From assembly GCA_934636825.1 (NCBI GenBank), contig CAKUBG010000007.1, forward strand, positions 1-64,000: a stretch of DNA of 64,000 nt, written 5' to 3'. The notes under the pieces are model-generated. The model was given only the letters and a program-made list of their open reading frames with translations. It was not told the DNA's origin and made no database searches. This document shows positions 17,798-27,156 of this stretch, one piece after another. The position numbers and the translations under genes were made by a program. Numbering within the stretch: position 1 is the first letter of the stretch; each line of letters begins with the position of its first letter. Source of the stretch: an uncultured bacterium (GTDB lineage: Bacteria; Vulcanimicrobiota; Xenobia; Xenobiales; Xenobiaceae).

Positions 17798-19150
17798 ATG
17801 GAAGAGCAAATTAAAAGTGAAGGCGCCGTTCAAAACGAGTGCCAAAGCGACTGGGATTACCCCTATGTCACCTTAGAAAATATAGGCAAATATGTCGGTC
17901 AGAAAGTCGTTATCAAAGGCTGGTTGCGCAAATTGCGTTCCAGTGGCAAGATCCTTTTCTTGCAAATGCGTGACGGTACGGCCACTATTCAAGTAGTGGT
18001 AGTCAAGTCGGAGTGCTCTCCTGAAGAGTTCCAAGTTGCCAAGAGCTTAACTCAAGAGTCTTCCTTTGAAATAGTCGGCGTAGTCCGTGAAGATCAGCGC
18101 TCAGCTTGTGGTTACGAGATCCAGGCTTTGCATGTGCGCCTTATTTCCGGATCAGTCGATTATCCTATCACTCCCAAAGAGCATGGCACCGAGTTCTTAA
18201 TGGATCATCGCCACCTTTGGATTCGTTCTTCTCGCCAGCATGCTATTTTGCGCATTCGTGCCGAGATTATGCGTTCAATTTGTGAATGGTTAGACAATAA
18301 CGGCTTCTTGCGCGTCGATAGTCCTATCTTGACTCCTAGCGCTTGTGAGGGTACTTCCACTCTCTTTGAAACTGACTATTTCGATACCAAAGCTTATCTT
18401 ACTCAGAGCGGTCAGCTCTATGGCGAAGCTGCGGCTATGGCTTTTGGCAAAGTCTATTGCTTCGGCCCCACTTTCCGTGCCGAGAAGTCTAAGACTCGTC
18501 GCCACTTGACTGAGTTCTGGATGGTCGAGCCGGAGATGGCTTTCACCGATTTAGATCAGAGCATGGAAGTGCAAGAGCAAATGATTAGCCACGTAGTAGC
18601 TAACGTCTTGCGCAACCGTTTGCCCGAACTCAAAATTTTAGAGCGTGATTTGAGCAAATTGGAAGCTATTAAGCCTCCGTTCCCGCGTTTATCTTACGAC
18701 GAGGCCGTCGAATATTTGCAAAGCCAAGGCGTAGACTTCAAGTGGGGAGACGACTTCGGCGCTCCTGACGAAACTATTATCGGTCAGCGCTACGACAAGC
18801 CTGTCTTCGTCCACCATTATCCCTGCTCTTGCAAAGCTTTCTACATGAAGCCTGAGCCCGGTCGTCCCGAAGTTTGCCGCAGTGTCGATACTTTAGCTCC
18901 TGAAGGTTATGGAGAAATTGTCGGCGGCAGCCAGAGAATTGACGACTTCGATCTTTTAGAGGCCCGCATTAAAGAAAACGGCTTGCCTTTGGAAGCTTAC
19001 CAGTGGTACTTAGATTTGCGCCGTTACGGCTCCGTACCTCACTCCGGTTTCGGCTTAGGTATTGAAAGAGCTGTGGCTTGGATTTGCGGTATCGAGCATG
19101 TGCGCGAGGCTATTCCTTATGCTCGTACTATGAGCCGTATTCATCCTTAG
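17798..19150 (+). CDS. asnS: Asparaginyl-tRNA synthetase
   Basis: Class IIb synthetase that charges tRNA-Asn. The N-terminal OB anticodon-binding domain (VVIKGWLRKLRSSGKILFLQMRDGT) leads to catalytic motif 2 (YCFGPTFRAEKSKTRRHLTEFWMVEPEMAF) and motif 3 (GFGLGIERAVAWICG). TEFWMVEPEMAF and the length (451 residues) fit AsnRS and not AspRS. CGGAGG six bases before the ATG at 17798 fixes the start. No T-box-like leader is seen. Confidence 0.94.
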   Translation: MEEQIKSEGAVQNECQSDWDYPYVTLENIGKYVGQKVVIKGWLRKLRSSGKILFLQMRDGTATIQVVVVKSECSPEEFQVAKSLTQESSFEIVGVVREDQRSACGYEIQALHVRLISGSVDYPITPKEHGTEFLMDHRHLWIRSSRQHAILRIRAEIMRSICEWLDNNGFLRVDSPILTPSACEGTSTLFETDYFDTKAYLTQSGQLYGEAAAMAFGKVYCFGPTFRAEKSKTRRHLTEFWMVEPEMAFTDLDQSMEVQEQMISHVVANVLRNRLPELKILERDLSKLEAIKPPFPRLSYDEAVEYLQSQGVDFKWGDDFGAPDETIIGQRYDKPVFVHHYPCSCKAFYMKPEPGRPEVCRSVDTLAPEGYGEIVGGSQRIDDFDLLEARIKENGLPLEAYQWYLDLRRYGSVPHSGFGLGIERAVAWICGIEHVREAIPYARTMSRIHP

Positions 19151-19307
19151 TTTTACTTTATAAGTTTTTTTATCGGTTGGGCCGGGATAAAAGTTTGGGG
19201 TTTTTGTCCGGTAAACTCAAAATCCAAGCTTTTATAAAAATCGGCTCGACCGGCGGAATAATCCGCATTCCTGTTCGTCTGTAAAGGCGATAAATTTGGA
19301 GGTTCCT

Positions 19308-20048
19308 GTGTCTGGTCACTCAAAATGGCATAACATTCGTTTGAAAAAAGGTAAAGTTGACGCTCAGCGCGGCAAATTGTTTACTAAGCTTTCTAAAGAT
19401 ATTTATATGGCTGTTCGTAAAGGTGGACCGGACCCTGAAACCAACTTTATCTTAAAGATCGCCATTCAAAGAGCTCGTGCTGTCAATATGCCCGCTGATA
19501 ACATCAAGCGCGTTATTGAAAAAGCCAGCGGCTCCGGTGATGGTGAAGATTATGTAGAAGTCAGCTACGAAGGTTACGGCCCTCACGGTGTGGCTATTAT
19601 CGTAGAAGCCGCTACTAACAACCGCAACCGTACTGCCGCCGACGTGCGCTCTACTTTCTCCAAGTTGGGTGGAAACTTAGGCGAAACTGGTTGTGTAAGT
19701 TGGAACTTTACTCGCTATGGCGTCTTGCAAATCCCCGCTGAAGGCGTAGACGAAGAAGAGCTCCTTATGGCCGCTCTCGATGCCGGCGCCGAAGATATGA
19801 ATTCTGACGGCGAGTATTTTAACGTACTTACCGAGCCCAACAAGCTTCACGTTGTCAAAGATGCTTTGGAAGCTGCCGGTTACACTATCGAAGACGCCAG
19901 CTTCTCTCAGGTAGCTAAAGATACCGTAGAGCTTAGTGTAGAGCAAGCTAGAGGCGTATTGCGCTTAATCGAAACCTTAGAAGATTTTGACGATGTGCAA
20001 AACGTTTACTCCAACGCCGATATCCCTGATGAGGCTATGGAAGACTAA
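19308..20048 (+). CDS. yebC: YebC/PmpR family DNA-binding regulatory protein
   Basis: TACO1/YebC family; members act as transcription regulators or assist translation of proline stretches. The start is GTG, giving MSGHSKWHNIRLKKGKVDAQRGKLFTKL, with GGAGG five bases upstream; the earlier TTG overlaps that site. The acidic middle domain (ALDAGAEDMNSDGEYF) and the terminal DFDDVQNVYSNADIP are standard. Only 2 bases separate it from ruvC, a very common arrangement. Confidence 0.96.
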   Translation: MSGHSKWHNIRLKKGKVDAQRGKLFTKLSKDIYMAVRKGGPDPETNFILKIAIQRARAVNMPADNIKRVIEKASGSGDGEDYVEVSYEGYGPHGVAIIVEAATNNRNRTAADVRSTFSKLGGNLGETGCVSWNFTRYGVLQIPAEGVDEEELLMAALDAGAEDMNSDGEYFNVLTEPNKLHVVKDALEAAGYTIEDASFSQVAKDTVELSVEQARGVLRLIETLEDFDDVQNVYSNADIPDEAMED

Positions 20049-20050
20049 TT

Positions 20051-20551
20051 TTGTCTCAGCTTGTTTTAGGTATTGATCCTGGTAACGCTCGCTGTGGTTG
20101 GGGAGTAGTTGCCGCTTCCGATGATAGCCAACTTTCTATGTTGGATTGCGGCTGTATCGAAACTGGCAAAGACGAAGCTTCCGGCGAGCGTTTGGCGTCC
20201 GTCTATACCGGAATAAAGGCTGTTTTGGCTAAATATAAGCCTGAACAACTGGCTATAGAGAAGTTGTTTTTCAACCGCAATATAACCAGTGGCATTGCTG
20301 TGGCTGAAGCTAGAGGAGTTATCCTTTTGGCTGCTCACGAAGCGGGCGTGCCCGTTTTTGAGTACACGCCTTCAGAAATAAAGGAGACTATGACCGGCGA
20401 CGGTAAGGCCAAGAAAAAGGATATTGGAGCGGCGGTCGTGCTCACTTTGGGGTTGGAAAAACCTCCCACTCCGGACGATACTGCCGATGCCGTGGCTATA
20501 GCCATAACCCATTTATTCTGGAGTAGCTTTAACGGCGGTATCTTGCAATAG
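20051..20551 (+). CDS. ruvC: Holliday junction endonuclease RuvC
   Basis: Resolves Holliday junctions after RuvAB branch migration. 166 residues with the four acidic catalytic residues in place: Asp9 (LGIDPGNARCGWG), Glu70 (LAIEKLFF), Asp143 and Asp146 (PDDTADAVAIA). Starts at TTG, coupled to yebC. ruvA and ruvB are about 11.5 kb downstream, so the ruv genes are split. A strong bidirectional terminator follows. Confidence 0.95.
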   Translation: MSQLVLGIDPGNARCGWGVVAASDDSQLSMLDCGCIETGKDEASGERLASVYTGIKAVLAKYKPEQLAIEKLFFNRNITSGIAVAEARGVILLAAHEAGVPVFEYTPSEIKETMTGDGKAKKKDIGAAVVLTLGLEKPPTPDDTADAVAIAITHLFWSSFNGGILQ

Positions 20552-20585
20552 TCGGAATTTGTGCACGCAGATATGTGCCAACAAA

Positions 20586-20645
20586 AAGAGCGCCTCCTTT
20601 TGCTAAAATTGCACTTTAGCAAAAGAGAGGCGCTCTTGCTATTTT
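20586..20645. terminator. Strong bidirectional terminator
   Basis: AAGAGCGCCTC...TTTTGCTAAA (from 20586) pairs with TTTAGCAAAA..GAGGCGCTCTT (to 20637), a stem of about 21 base pairs between convergent ruvC and the Dxs-like gene. T-rich sequence follows on both strands. Confidence 0.85.
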
Positions 20646-22213
20646 TAAAGCTCGCCTTCTTGGAAGCCCAAAATAATTTTGGCTTGTTGGGTGAGAGCTT
20701 CCATTGAAATACCGTGATCTTCCAAATTGGGACTATTAACCGTACTCATAAGGCCCACCGTGCGCAATTGCACTCGGTCTTCTAAATCATTTTGGGCCAA
20801 ATACTCAGAGACAGTTGAGGCTAAGCCTCCAATAGTGGAGTGCTCTTCGACTGTAATTATGCGTCCTGTTTTGATAGCTTTTTGTAAAAGCTCCGTATCG
20901 AATGGATTTAACCAAGCCATATCGTAAACGGCCGCTTTAAAACCCCAAGTTTTCAAATTGTGAGCCGCTAAAATTGCATGATAAACGACGCTTCCCAAGC
21001 AAACAAAAGCTAAATCGGAACCTTCAACTAGACAACGACCGCACAATTTTTCTTTGGGTACAGCTTGATTGGCTCTAGGTAAGCCCACAGTAGAGGAACT
21101 ACTTAAACGCAATAAACCCGGTTCGGGAGCGGAAAGCAAATTGAGCAACATGCTGCGGGCTTCTTCTTCATCGCCGGGTACGGCAACATGAATATTTTCA
21201 AAACTGCGCAACATAGCCAAATCATGGAAGTTGGCACTAGAAAGAGGCTCATTTTGGTTGCCTATTAAACCGGCGTCGGTAAGCAAAATAGTAATGGGGA
21301 AAGAAGCTGTGTTGAAAAGCTCATTGAGCACTTTGGGAAGATCGGAGGCCGAAAGCACTATTAGAGGATGGACGCCGCAAACGGCCATACCTATAGCTTG
21401 CAATATAACACCATCGGTGGAAGTAAGTTGCAATCTGCCGCGCAGCGCTTTGAAAGGGCCGGGATCTTTGCGACAAGTCCACAGACAAGAAACCAAATTA
21501 CGTTCTTTTAAGTCGGAAGCTATATATTTTAAAGCCAATTCTTCAAAAGTAGGAGCCAAACTGGGCTTAGCTTTTGTTGAGGGATCCTTGGCTTCATCTT
21601 GGGAATTAGGTGGAGCCGAATTGTCTTTAGTTCGGTTATGGTTGCCAGCTTCGGAGGGCCTATCTGAACCCAAAATATGGAGAATTTTTAAGCCCTTTTG
21701 CGACAGTAGGGAGCGCAGAGCTCGATTTAAACCGTTAAAATCGTCACTATCGACCGGAGGCGCATAAAATAAACCGCGAGCTGCAGCAAAAACTCCCGGA
21801 TAAGTATAAAACCAAGGCTCACTACCACGGCCAGGATGTTTATTTACATAACGCCGAGAGCAGTCTAGAAAAAGGACTATAGCTTCCAAGCGTCCTTTTT
21901 GTAACTTTTCTAAAGTGTCCAACAATTTGGCGGAAAGATCGTGGCAAACAATTATCAAAGGCTGGCTCTGCGCCGCCAAGGCCCCCTGAGGCATAACAGC
22001 ATGGGCGCGATACCAACCTGCAGCTAGATGGCATAAAGAGACATCATCTTCAGCTAAAGAAGCCAAAGCAGCCAAACTTCGACTGTGGTTGAAATTGGCT
22101 TGATAATAGGCCTCGCCGCCAACTCCGCGCCAGGCGACGCTGCGCAAAGTTTGCTCTCGCAAAACTTGCGCTACGGCGTGGTAGACTTTTTGATAAATAT
22201 TTTCTAAAGCCAC
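20645..22213 (-). CDS. Degenerate Dxs-like (transketolase-family) protein, probable pseudoenzyme
   Basis: 522 residues, related to 1-deoxy-xylulose-5-phosphate synthase (normally about 620). Remnants of the Dxs layout are visible: LFYAPPVDSDDFNGLNRALRSLL (for Y-x-GPVDGHD), ILHILGSD, the pyrimidine-domain LTDAGLIGN (for DRAGLVGxDG) and a good C-terminal transketolase domain (IITVEEHSTIGGLASTVSEYL). However GDG/NDN, the thiamine-diphosphate/Mg site, is missing (LFLDCSR stands where ILNDN should be), the catalytic Glu of GIAEQHA is lost (LTSTDGVIL), and THxGxFD reads PLSSANFHD. It occupies the dxs position after ispA, which suggests a regulatory or scaffold role, or a different reaction. Confidence 0.75.
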   Translation of the reverse strand: MALENIYQKVYHAVAQVLREQTLRSVAWRGVGGEAYYQANFNHSRSLAALASLAEDDVSLCHLAAGWYRAHAVMPQGALAAQSQPLIIVCHDLSAKLLDTLEKLQKGRLEAIVLFLDCSRRYVNKHPGRGSEPWFYTYPGVFAAARGLFYAPPVDSDDFNGLNRALRSLLSQKGLKILHILGSDRPSEAGNHNRTKDNSAPPNSQDEAKDPSTKAKPSLAPTFEELALKYIASDLKERNLVSCLWTCRKDPGPFKALRGRLQLTSTDGVILQAIGMAVCGVHPLIVLSASDLPKVLNELFNTASFPITILLTDAGLIGNQNEPLSSANFHDLAMLRSFENIHVAVPGDEEEARSMLLNLLSAPEPGLLRLSSSSTVGLPRANQAVPKEKLCGRCLVEGSDLAFVCLGSVVYHAILAAHNLKTWGFKAAVYDMAWLNPFDTELLQKAIKTGRIITVEEHSTIGGLASTVSEYLAQNDLEDRVQLRTVGLMSTVNSPNLEDHGISMEALTQQAKIILGFQEGEL

Positions 22214-22240
22214 GATCTTATTAGTCCTATTTATCTTTTC

Positions 22241-23104
22241 TTAGACCGTGCGCACCAATAAATAATTGGCTAAAGCTGCCAAAGGAATAGCCTTTTCTCC
22301 CAAAGGCTCGATAAGCTCTAAGGCTCTGGCCGTTTTTTCTTTGGCTATACGCTTGGATTCTTCCATGCCAAAGAGAGTGGGGAAACTAATGGGATCGGGA
22401 TCATCGGCGCTGTCTAAAATATCATCGGTAATTTGGAAGACTAAGCCCAAAATTTCACTATATTCGGTAATGGCTTCCAACATGGCGGGATCGGCTTGAG
22501 CGGCAATAGCTCCTACGCGGGCAGCTCCACGGATCAAAGCGCCAGTTTTGCCTTTATGGACAGCCAAAAGTTTTTCTTGATCGGCTCCATGGTGTTGAGC
22601 TTCCATATCTAAAATTTGGCCGCCAACCATACCTAAATGGCCGGAAGCTTCAGCTAATTCTTTTACTATGGCGATAGTTAATTCAGGATGATCGGGAATA
22701 GAAGTTTTGGCCGCCACATTAAAAGCTTCTATAACTAAAGCGTCTCCGGCCAGCAAAGCGGTGTCTTCGCCATAGGCTTTGTGTACAGTGGGTTTGCCGC
22801 GACGCATATCATCATTGTCCATGCAAGGCAAATCGTCGTGTACCAACGAGAAACAATGTACCAATTCGAAAGAGCAAGCGGCAGGTAAAGCCAGCTTAGG
22901 ATCCAAACCTAAAGCTTCGGCTACAGCTAAAGTGAGAATGGGACGGAAACGTTTACCGCCGGGAAACAGACTGTAGCGCATTACTTCACCTAAGTTGCCA
23001 ATATAGGAAGCGTGAGCGGGAAGATATGATTCCAGGGCTTGGTTGACAACCTCGGCTTGCTTTTTAAGATAAGCTTTCAAATCAAAATTGGTAGTATCGA
23101 TCAA
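22241..23104 (-). CDS. ispA: Polyprenyl diphosphate synthase (FPP/GGPP synthase)
   Basis: Head-to-tail prenyltransferase that condenses isopentenyl diphosphate with allylic diphosphates to short isoprenoids. 287 residues. The first Asp-rich motif is VHDDLPCMDNDDMRRGKPTVH, with the 4-residue spacing typical of bacterial FPP/GGPP synthases; the second is FQITDDILD. GGKRFRPIL near residue 54 binds diphosphate. Member of the leftward operon xseA-xseB-ispA-Dxs-like, the usual order in many bacteria. Confidence 0.93.
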   Translation of the reverse strand: MIDTTNFDLKAYLKKQAEVVNQALESYLPAHASYIGNLGEVMRYSLFPGGKRFRPILTLAVAEALGLDPKLALPAACSFELVHCFSLVHDDLPCMDNDDMRRGKPTVHKAYGEDTALLAGDALVIEAFNVAAKTSIPDHPELTIAIVKELAEASGHLGMVGGQILDMEAQHHGADQEKLLAVHKGKTGALIRGAARVGAIAAQADPAMLEAITEYSEILGLVFQITDDILDSADDPDPISFPTLFGMEESKRIAKEKTARALELIEPLGEKAIPLAALANYLLVRTV

Positions 23105-23180
23105 CTTTAATGTGTATCCTTTCGAGAAAATTAACGTGGCGGCTTTCAGAAAATATTAAAGCCGATCCTTCTAGAAGAAA

Positions 23181-23390
23181 TCAGCATATTTCCGAATCTG
23201 TTTGCAAAACTTCCAATTGCTTTTGCGCTTCTTTAAGCTGATGGCCACAGTAATCCAAAAGAGTTTTGGCTCTGGATACTAATTCCAAAGTTTTTTCTAA
23301 GCTTTGATCGCCTTTTTCCAGAGTTTCTATAATAGAATTTAGTTCCTGATAACTGGCTTCATAAGTAGAAATTTTATTGGCTTCGTCCAT
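23181..23390 (-). CDS. xseB: Exodeoxyribonuclease VII small subunit
   Basis: 69-residue helical protein that binds XseA many-to-one to form the single-strand-specific exonuclease VII. SYQELNSIIETLEKGDQSLEKTLEL is the family signature. It lies 33 bases after xseA and before ispA on the same strand. Confidence 0.92.
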   Translation of the reverse strand: MDEANKISTYEASYQELNSIIETLEKGDQSLEKTLELVSRAKTLLDYCGHQLKEAQKQLEVLQTDSEIC

Positions 23391-23423
23391 AAATAACTCC
23401 TATATTTTGTGGTGAAGGTTTAG

Positions 23424-24965
23424 CTAATCGAAAAGGGCGCTTTGCTCTAAAGAAGCGTTAGCTGTGCAATCTCCCTGACATTTATCATATTGTCTGTCGC
23501 GCAATGCTTCTAAAGGCTCTCCTTTAATAAATTTGTTGATTTTAGCTTCTAAACAACCAAATTTTAAAGCTATGCGTATTTTGGCTCCGAACTTAACATC
23601 TTTTTCTTGTAAAACGTGCCCCTGATCGGAAGCTACTACCGCATAACCACGCTCCAAAACTCTTTCTGGCGAAAGCGATTGAAGCTGATAATTTAAATTG
23701 GCCAGTTTTTCTTCCTGACGTGGCAAGTAACTTTGTAAAAAAGTTTGTAACCTGACTTGCAAGCGTTGTAAATTGTCATATTTTTGCTGCCATAGACGTT
23801 GCCCCAATTTTTTTAATTGCTCGCTCTTTTGCAACAAATCTTGGCGACGCTGAGGAAGATAACGGTTGGGATTACAAAGATTTAGCCTATGGCGCAAACC
23901 GTTTAGAGAATTGCAACCTAGTTCCAACTTATGGCGCAAAAGCTGAGGTAAGCGAGAAGCCATAAATTGTAATCCCTCTTCTTGGTGAGATAAATAACGA
24001 TAGACCGCTTCAGTAATGCGATTGCGCTTCAGCTCCAATTCGGTCAGGCGTTCTTGGCGCGTGATAGAAACAAGCTCGGCTGCTTGAGTGGGAGTAGAAG
24101 CGCGTTTGTCAGCCACTTCGTCGGTAAGCAAATGATCGCCCTCGTGGCCTACAGCCGAAATAATTGGCTTGCTGTAAGAGGCCACAAAGCGCACCAACTC
24201 TTCATTATTGTAAATATGTAAATCACTCTGTGAGCCGCCACCGCGACCGACAATAACACAATCTATATCTGCTCTTTGCTCTAAAGCTTTGAGCGCTTTA
24301 ATGATCGAACGCTCGGCTCCTGCTCCCTGACATAGGCAAGGAGCTAATACAACTTTGATATGGGGGCAGCGATTTTTTAGGGTACGAAGTATATCTTGGA
24401 TGGCTTGTCCGCTTTGGGAAGTAGCTACGCCCACAACTTTGGGAAAAGTAGGTAAGGCTTTTTTGCGCTCGAGAGCAAAGAGCCCTTCGGCCTGTAAGCG
24501 GCGGCGCAATTCTTCCAGTTCTTCTAACAATTTGCCCTGATCACAGGGAATAATATTATCAGCTTCAAAGTCGAGTTTGCCATTTCTGTCATAAAGGCTA
24601 AAGCGCCCGGTCAGGATAAGATTTTGCCCCAACTTTAATTTTTCCGGCCTGATCCTGTTTTTAGCCAGGCGGTTTCTCCACATTTTGCAACTGATTACGC
24701 CCTGGTTATTTTGGTCGCGCATTTCAAAATAGAGATGGCCGCTAGTATGAATAGTAAGTTTGCTCAGCTCGCCAATTATGCAAAAGTAAAGGATCGGGCT
24801 CTCTTTAAAAAGCGAATTGAGAACGGTTATGGCTTGGCCTACAGATACAGGAGCTTTTAAACTGCCAGCCATTTTTTCTCTGATAGCATAAATATCTTCG
24901 GAACTAGTAGAAATATTCTCTTTGGGGAGAATATTTTTGGGGTAATCGTCCCATTGAGTTGGCAA
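23424..24965 (-). CDS. xseA: Exodeoxyribonuclease VII large subunit
   Basis: Catalytic subunit of exonuclease VII, degrading single-stranded DNA to oligonucleotides. 513 residues: an atypical 30-residue N-terminal extension, the OB fold (VSVGQAITVLNSLFKE...ILYFCIIGELSKLTIHTSGHLYFEMRD), the nuclease core (VGVATSQSGQAIQDILRTLKNRCPHIKVVL, IVGRGGGSQSDLHIYNNEELVRFVA, SAVGHEGDHLLTDEVADKRASTPTQAAEL) and the C-terminal coiled coil. Length is at the upper end of the family. First gene of its operon. Confidence 0.95.
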   Translation of the reverse strand: MPTQWDDYPKNILPKENISTSSEDIYAIREKMAGSLKAPVSVGQAITVLNSLFKESPILYFCIIGELSKLTIHTSGHLYFEMRDQNNQGVISCKMWRNRLAKNRIRPEKLKLGQNLILTGRFSLYDRNGKLDFEADNIIPCDQGKLLEELEELRRRLQAEGLFALERKKALPTFPKVVGVATSQSGQAIQDILRTLKNRCPHIKVVLAPCLCQGAGAERSIIKALKALEQRADIDCVIVGRGGGSQSDLHIYNNEELVRFVASYSKPIISAVGHEGDHLLTDEVADKRASTPTQAAELVSITRQERLTELELKRNRITEAVYRYLSHQEEGLQFMASRLPQLLRHKLELGCNSLNGLRHRLNLCNPNRYLPQRRQDLLQKSEQLKKLGQRLWQQKYDNLQRLQVRLQTFLQSYLPRQEEKLANLNYQLQSLSPERVLERGYAVVASDQGHVLQEKDVKFGAKIRIALKFGCLEAKINKFIKGEPLEALRDRQYDKCQGDCTANASLEQSALFD

Positions 24966-25195
24966 AGTGGCAAACCTCCGGAAAGTTTTGCAGAAGGGAG
25001 GGCAGGAAGACTACCATCCTAGACCCAGTCAAAATTGCATATAAGTATTTTCTGATATTTTCAAAGGTAAACCTGCTTTATGTATGGAGGCATGCGGCAG
25101 GATTAGAAAAAGCAGGAGTGAAGCCCAACTGAAGGGGATGAGGCCTCGGTCGAGGCTTTAATTTTTTTTCAGAAACGGAAGCTGTCGCCTAAAAT
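24966..25195. promoter_or_regulatory. Divergent promoter region xseA / M42 peptidase
   Basis: About 230 bases between divergent genes; must contain promoters for both, but I cannot assign -35/-10 pairs with confidence. A run TAATTTTTTTTC lies at about 25160-25171. Confidence 0.35.
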
Positions 25196-26269
25196 ATGCT
25201 GAACAAAGATTTTTTGAAACAACTTACCGCAGTGCGCGGTGTCTCTGGTTGCGAAAAAGATGTACAGTCAATTTTTTTAAGTCATATTCGCCACCATGCT
25301 GACAAACTTTGTTCAGATGTGATGGGATCTGTGTGGGGAATACTTAATCCCGGATCTCCCTATAAAGTGCTTATTGATTGCCACGCCGACGAAATAGGTT
25401 TTTTGGTTCGCTATATTTCCGAAGACGGCTTGCTTTATTTGCAACCTGTGGGCAGCCATAGCGTAAAAACAGCTATTGCTCAGCGAGTAGTCATCAAAAC
25501 CGAAAAAGGTGAAATATTTGGTGTTATCGGTACCAAACCTCACCATATGCAAAGTGACAGCGAACGGGCCGCTTCTCCCTCCATTACCGGAATTTGGGCC
25601 GATATTGGAGCTAGAGACGGCTCTGAAGCCAAACAAATGGTGCGTTTGGGCGATCCGGTTAGCTATGTTTCTGAATTGATGGAATTGGGAAGTAGTCGCG
25701 TCTCTTCTCAAGCTCTAGACAATAGAGCCGGTATGTATGTGGCAGCTGAAACTTTCGCCCGTTTAAGTGGCCATTTAGATAAGGTTGAGCTTACAGCTTT
25801 GTCTGCTGTGCAAGAAGAAGTAGGTATGCGCGGAGCCGAAGCAGCCATAGCCCAAATCAACCCTCAGGTAGCCTTAGTTATTGATGTTTGTCACACTATG
25901 GATACTCCAGGATTGGACAAACGTCTTTTGGGTGACATCGCTTTAGGGCGCGGCCCAGTCATTGTGCGCGGTCCCAATACCAACCCTTTAGTTTTTAAAC
26001 GTTTACTCGATACAGCTGAAAGTTTCGGCATAAAGTATCAAATTCAACCTTCTTCGGCAGTCACTTCCACTGATGCCGGAGCAATTCAGGTGGCCAACAG
26101 TGGGGTAGCGGTAGGCATTATTTCTATACCCATACGCTATATGCACACGCCCAACGAAGTTATGGAATGGTCAGATTTGGAAGGAGCTGTAGACTTAGCG
26201 GAAGCTTTTGTGCGCAGTTGTTCTTCCGGAATCAATTTCCATGAAATAAGTGATTTGTCAGCCGTTTAG
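25196..26269 (+). CDS. M42 family metallo-aminopeptidase / endoglucanase-like
   Basis: Cytosolic di-metal aminopeptidase of the M42 (tetrahedral TET peptidase) family, about 357 residues. Ligand motifs are intact: DCHADEIGF (His, first metal), SQALDNRAG (bridging Asp), VQEEVGMRGAE (catalytic Glu pair), VIDVCHT (Asp) and YMHTPNE (His). TDAGAIQVANSG is the substrate-pocket loop. Family members are sometimes labelled endoglucanase (FrvX/CelM) but are peptidases. Probably monocistronic. Confidence 0.9.
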   Translation: MLNKDFLKQLTAVRGVSGCEKDVQSIFLSHIRHHADKLCSDVMGSVWGILNPGSPYKVLIDCHADEIGFLVRYISEDGLLYLQPVGSHSVKTAIAQRVVIKTEKGEIFGVIGTKPHHMQSDSERAASPSITGIWADIGARDGSEAKQMVRLGDPVSYVSELMELGSSRVSSQALDNRAGMYVAAETFARLSGHLDKVELTALSAVQEEVGMRGAEAAIAQINPQVALVIDVCHTMDTPGLDKRLLGDIALGRGPVIVRGPNTNPLVFKRLLDTAESFGIKYQIQPSSAVTSTDAGAIQVANSGVAVGIISIPIRYMHTPNEVMEWSDLEGAVDLAEAFVRSCSSGINFHEISDLSAV

Positions 26270-26358
26270 TTTGATATATTCGCTTTTTATGGTTGTTTGA
26301 CTTATTCTAAAAAGGCTGCGTTAGGCAGAAACTGATAACTAGGAGCTTTTGGTATATT

Positions 26359-27030
26359 ATGATTGTATTAATATTGCTCGCTTTCTTTGCACTTGCTTAT
26401 TTCCTTTATGCCTATATTACTGCCTCTAGCAATGTAGGCGATTTAGAGCATACTTTGGGTATGACTAAGGCCAAGAGTCAATTTGCTGGTAGTAGTATAA
26501 TCGTAAGTGGAATTTATCGCGGTGTGTTTACTACTATCCGAGGTTTCCTCAATTTTACGCCTTGGAAAGCAAATAGCAATAAAATTATTTATACAATGCA
26601 ACACAGCTCCACTTTCAATGCTACTATTTCCGCTGGAAAGGGTTTTGGAAATAAAGAACTTCAGGAAAAACGGCGTTTGGCTAAAGAAGAGTCGGCCAAA
26701 AAAGTTTGGAATCCCAATTTAACCCAAGAAGAGCAACGCATTATTGAAGAACGGCGCAAAACTCGTGGCGATAGCGAAGAAGCTTCCGGTAAAGATGAAT
26801 TTAAGATCGTTTCTGCTACTCCTAGAGATGTAGATCAATATTTAGATCAAGACGGGCGTCGTGAAGTTATAGTCGGTTTACTTCGCAAAGGTATCACTGC
26901 TATCAATATTTCTCGCTCCGATATTTCTATGGAACTTGATAAAGGCAGCTCCGAAGAGTTTAAAGCTCCCAATATGGAAAAAACTCTCAAAGAAATGCAA
27001 AAGCTTATTGTAGAAAAGGTCGAAAATTAG
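26359..27030 (+). CDS. Hypothetical protein with N-terminal membrane anchor
   Basis: Unrecognised 223-residue protein. Residues 1-20 form a membrane anchor (VLILLAFFALAYFLYAYI). A basic, Ser-rich central part and a charged helix (EKRRLAKEESAKKVW...TQEEQRIIEERRK) follow, then a C-terminal folded-looking segment (FKIVSATPRDVDQYLDQDG...VGLLRKGITAINISRSDISMEL). No domain is recognised. TAGGAGC lies about 12 bases before the ATG. Followed by a terminator, so likely transcribed alone. Confidence 0.65.
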   Translation: MIVLILLAFFALAYFLYAYITASSNVGDLEHTLGMTKAKSQFAGSSIIVSGIYRGVFTTIRGFLNFTPWKANSNKIIYTMQHSSTFNATISAGKGFGNKELQEKRRLAKEESAKKVWNPNLTQEEQRIIEERRKTRGDSEEASGKDEFKIVSATPRDVDQYLDQDGRREVIVGLLRKGITAINISRSDISMELDKGSSEEFKAPNMEKTLKEMQKLIVEKVEN

Positions 27031-27052
27031 CCGTTTTTCTAGAATGAGTTAC

Positions 27053-27123
27053 GCTCCGGCTTCAAAAGTATACTTGGCCCTATTGGGCTGAGCGAGCGTT
27101 TTGAGGCGGAGCATTTTTTTTAA
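27053..27123 (+). terminator. Intrinsic terminator
   Basis: GCTCCG (27053-27058) with inner TTCAAAA pairs to TTTTGAGgCGGAGC (ending 27112), followed by ATTTTTTTT. Ends the 26.4 kb hypothetical gene. Confidence 0.65.
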
Positions 27124-27156
27124 ATTTTGTAATCGAGCGGAGTAAGATAGGCGGCG

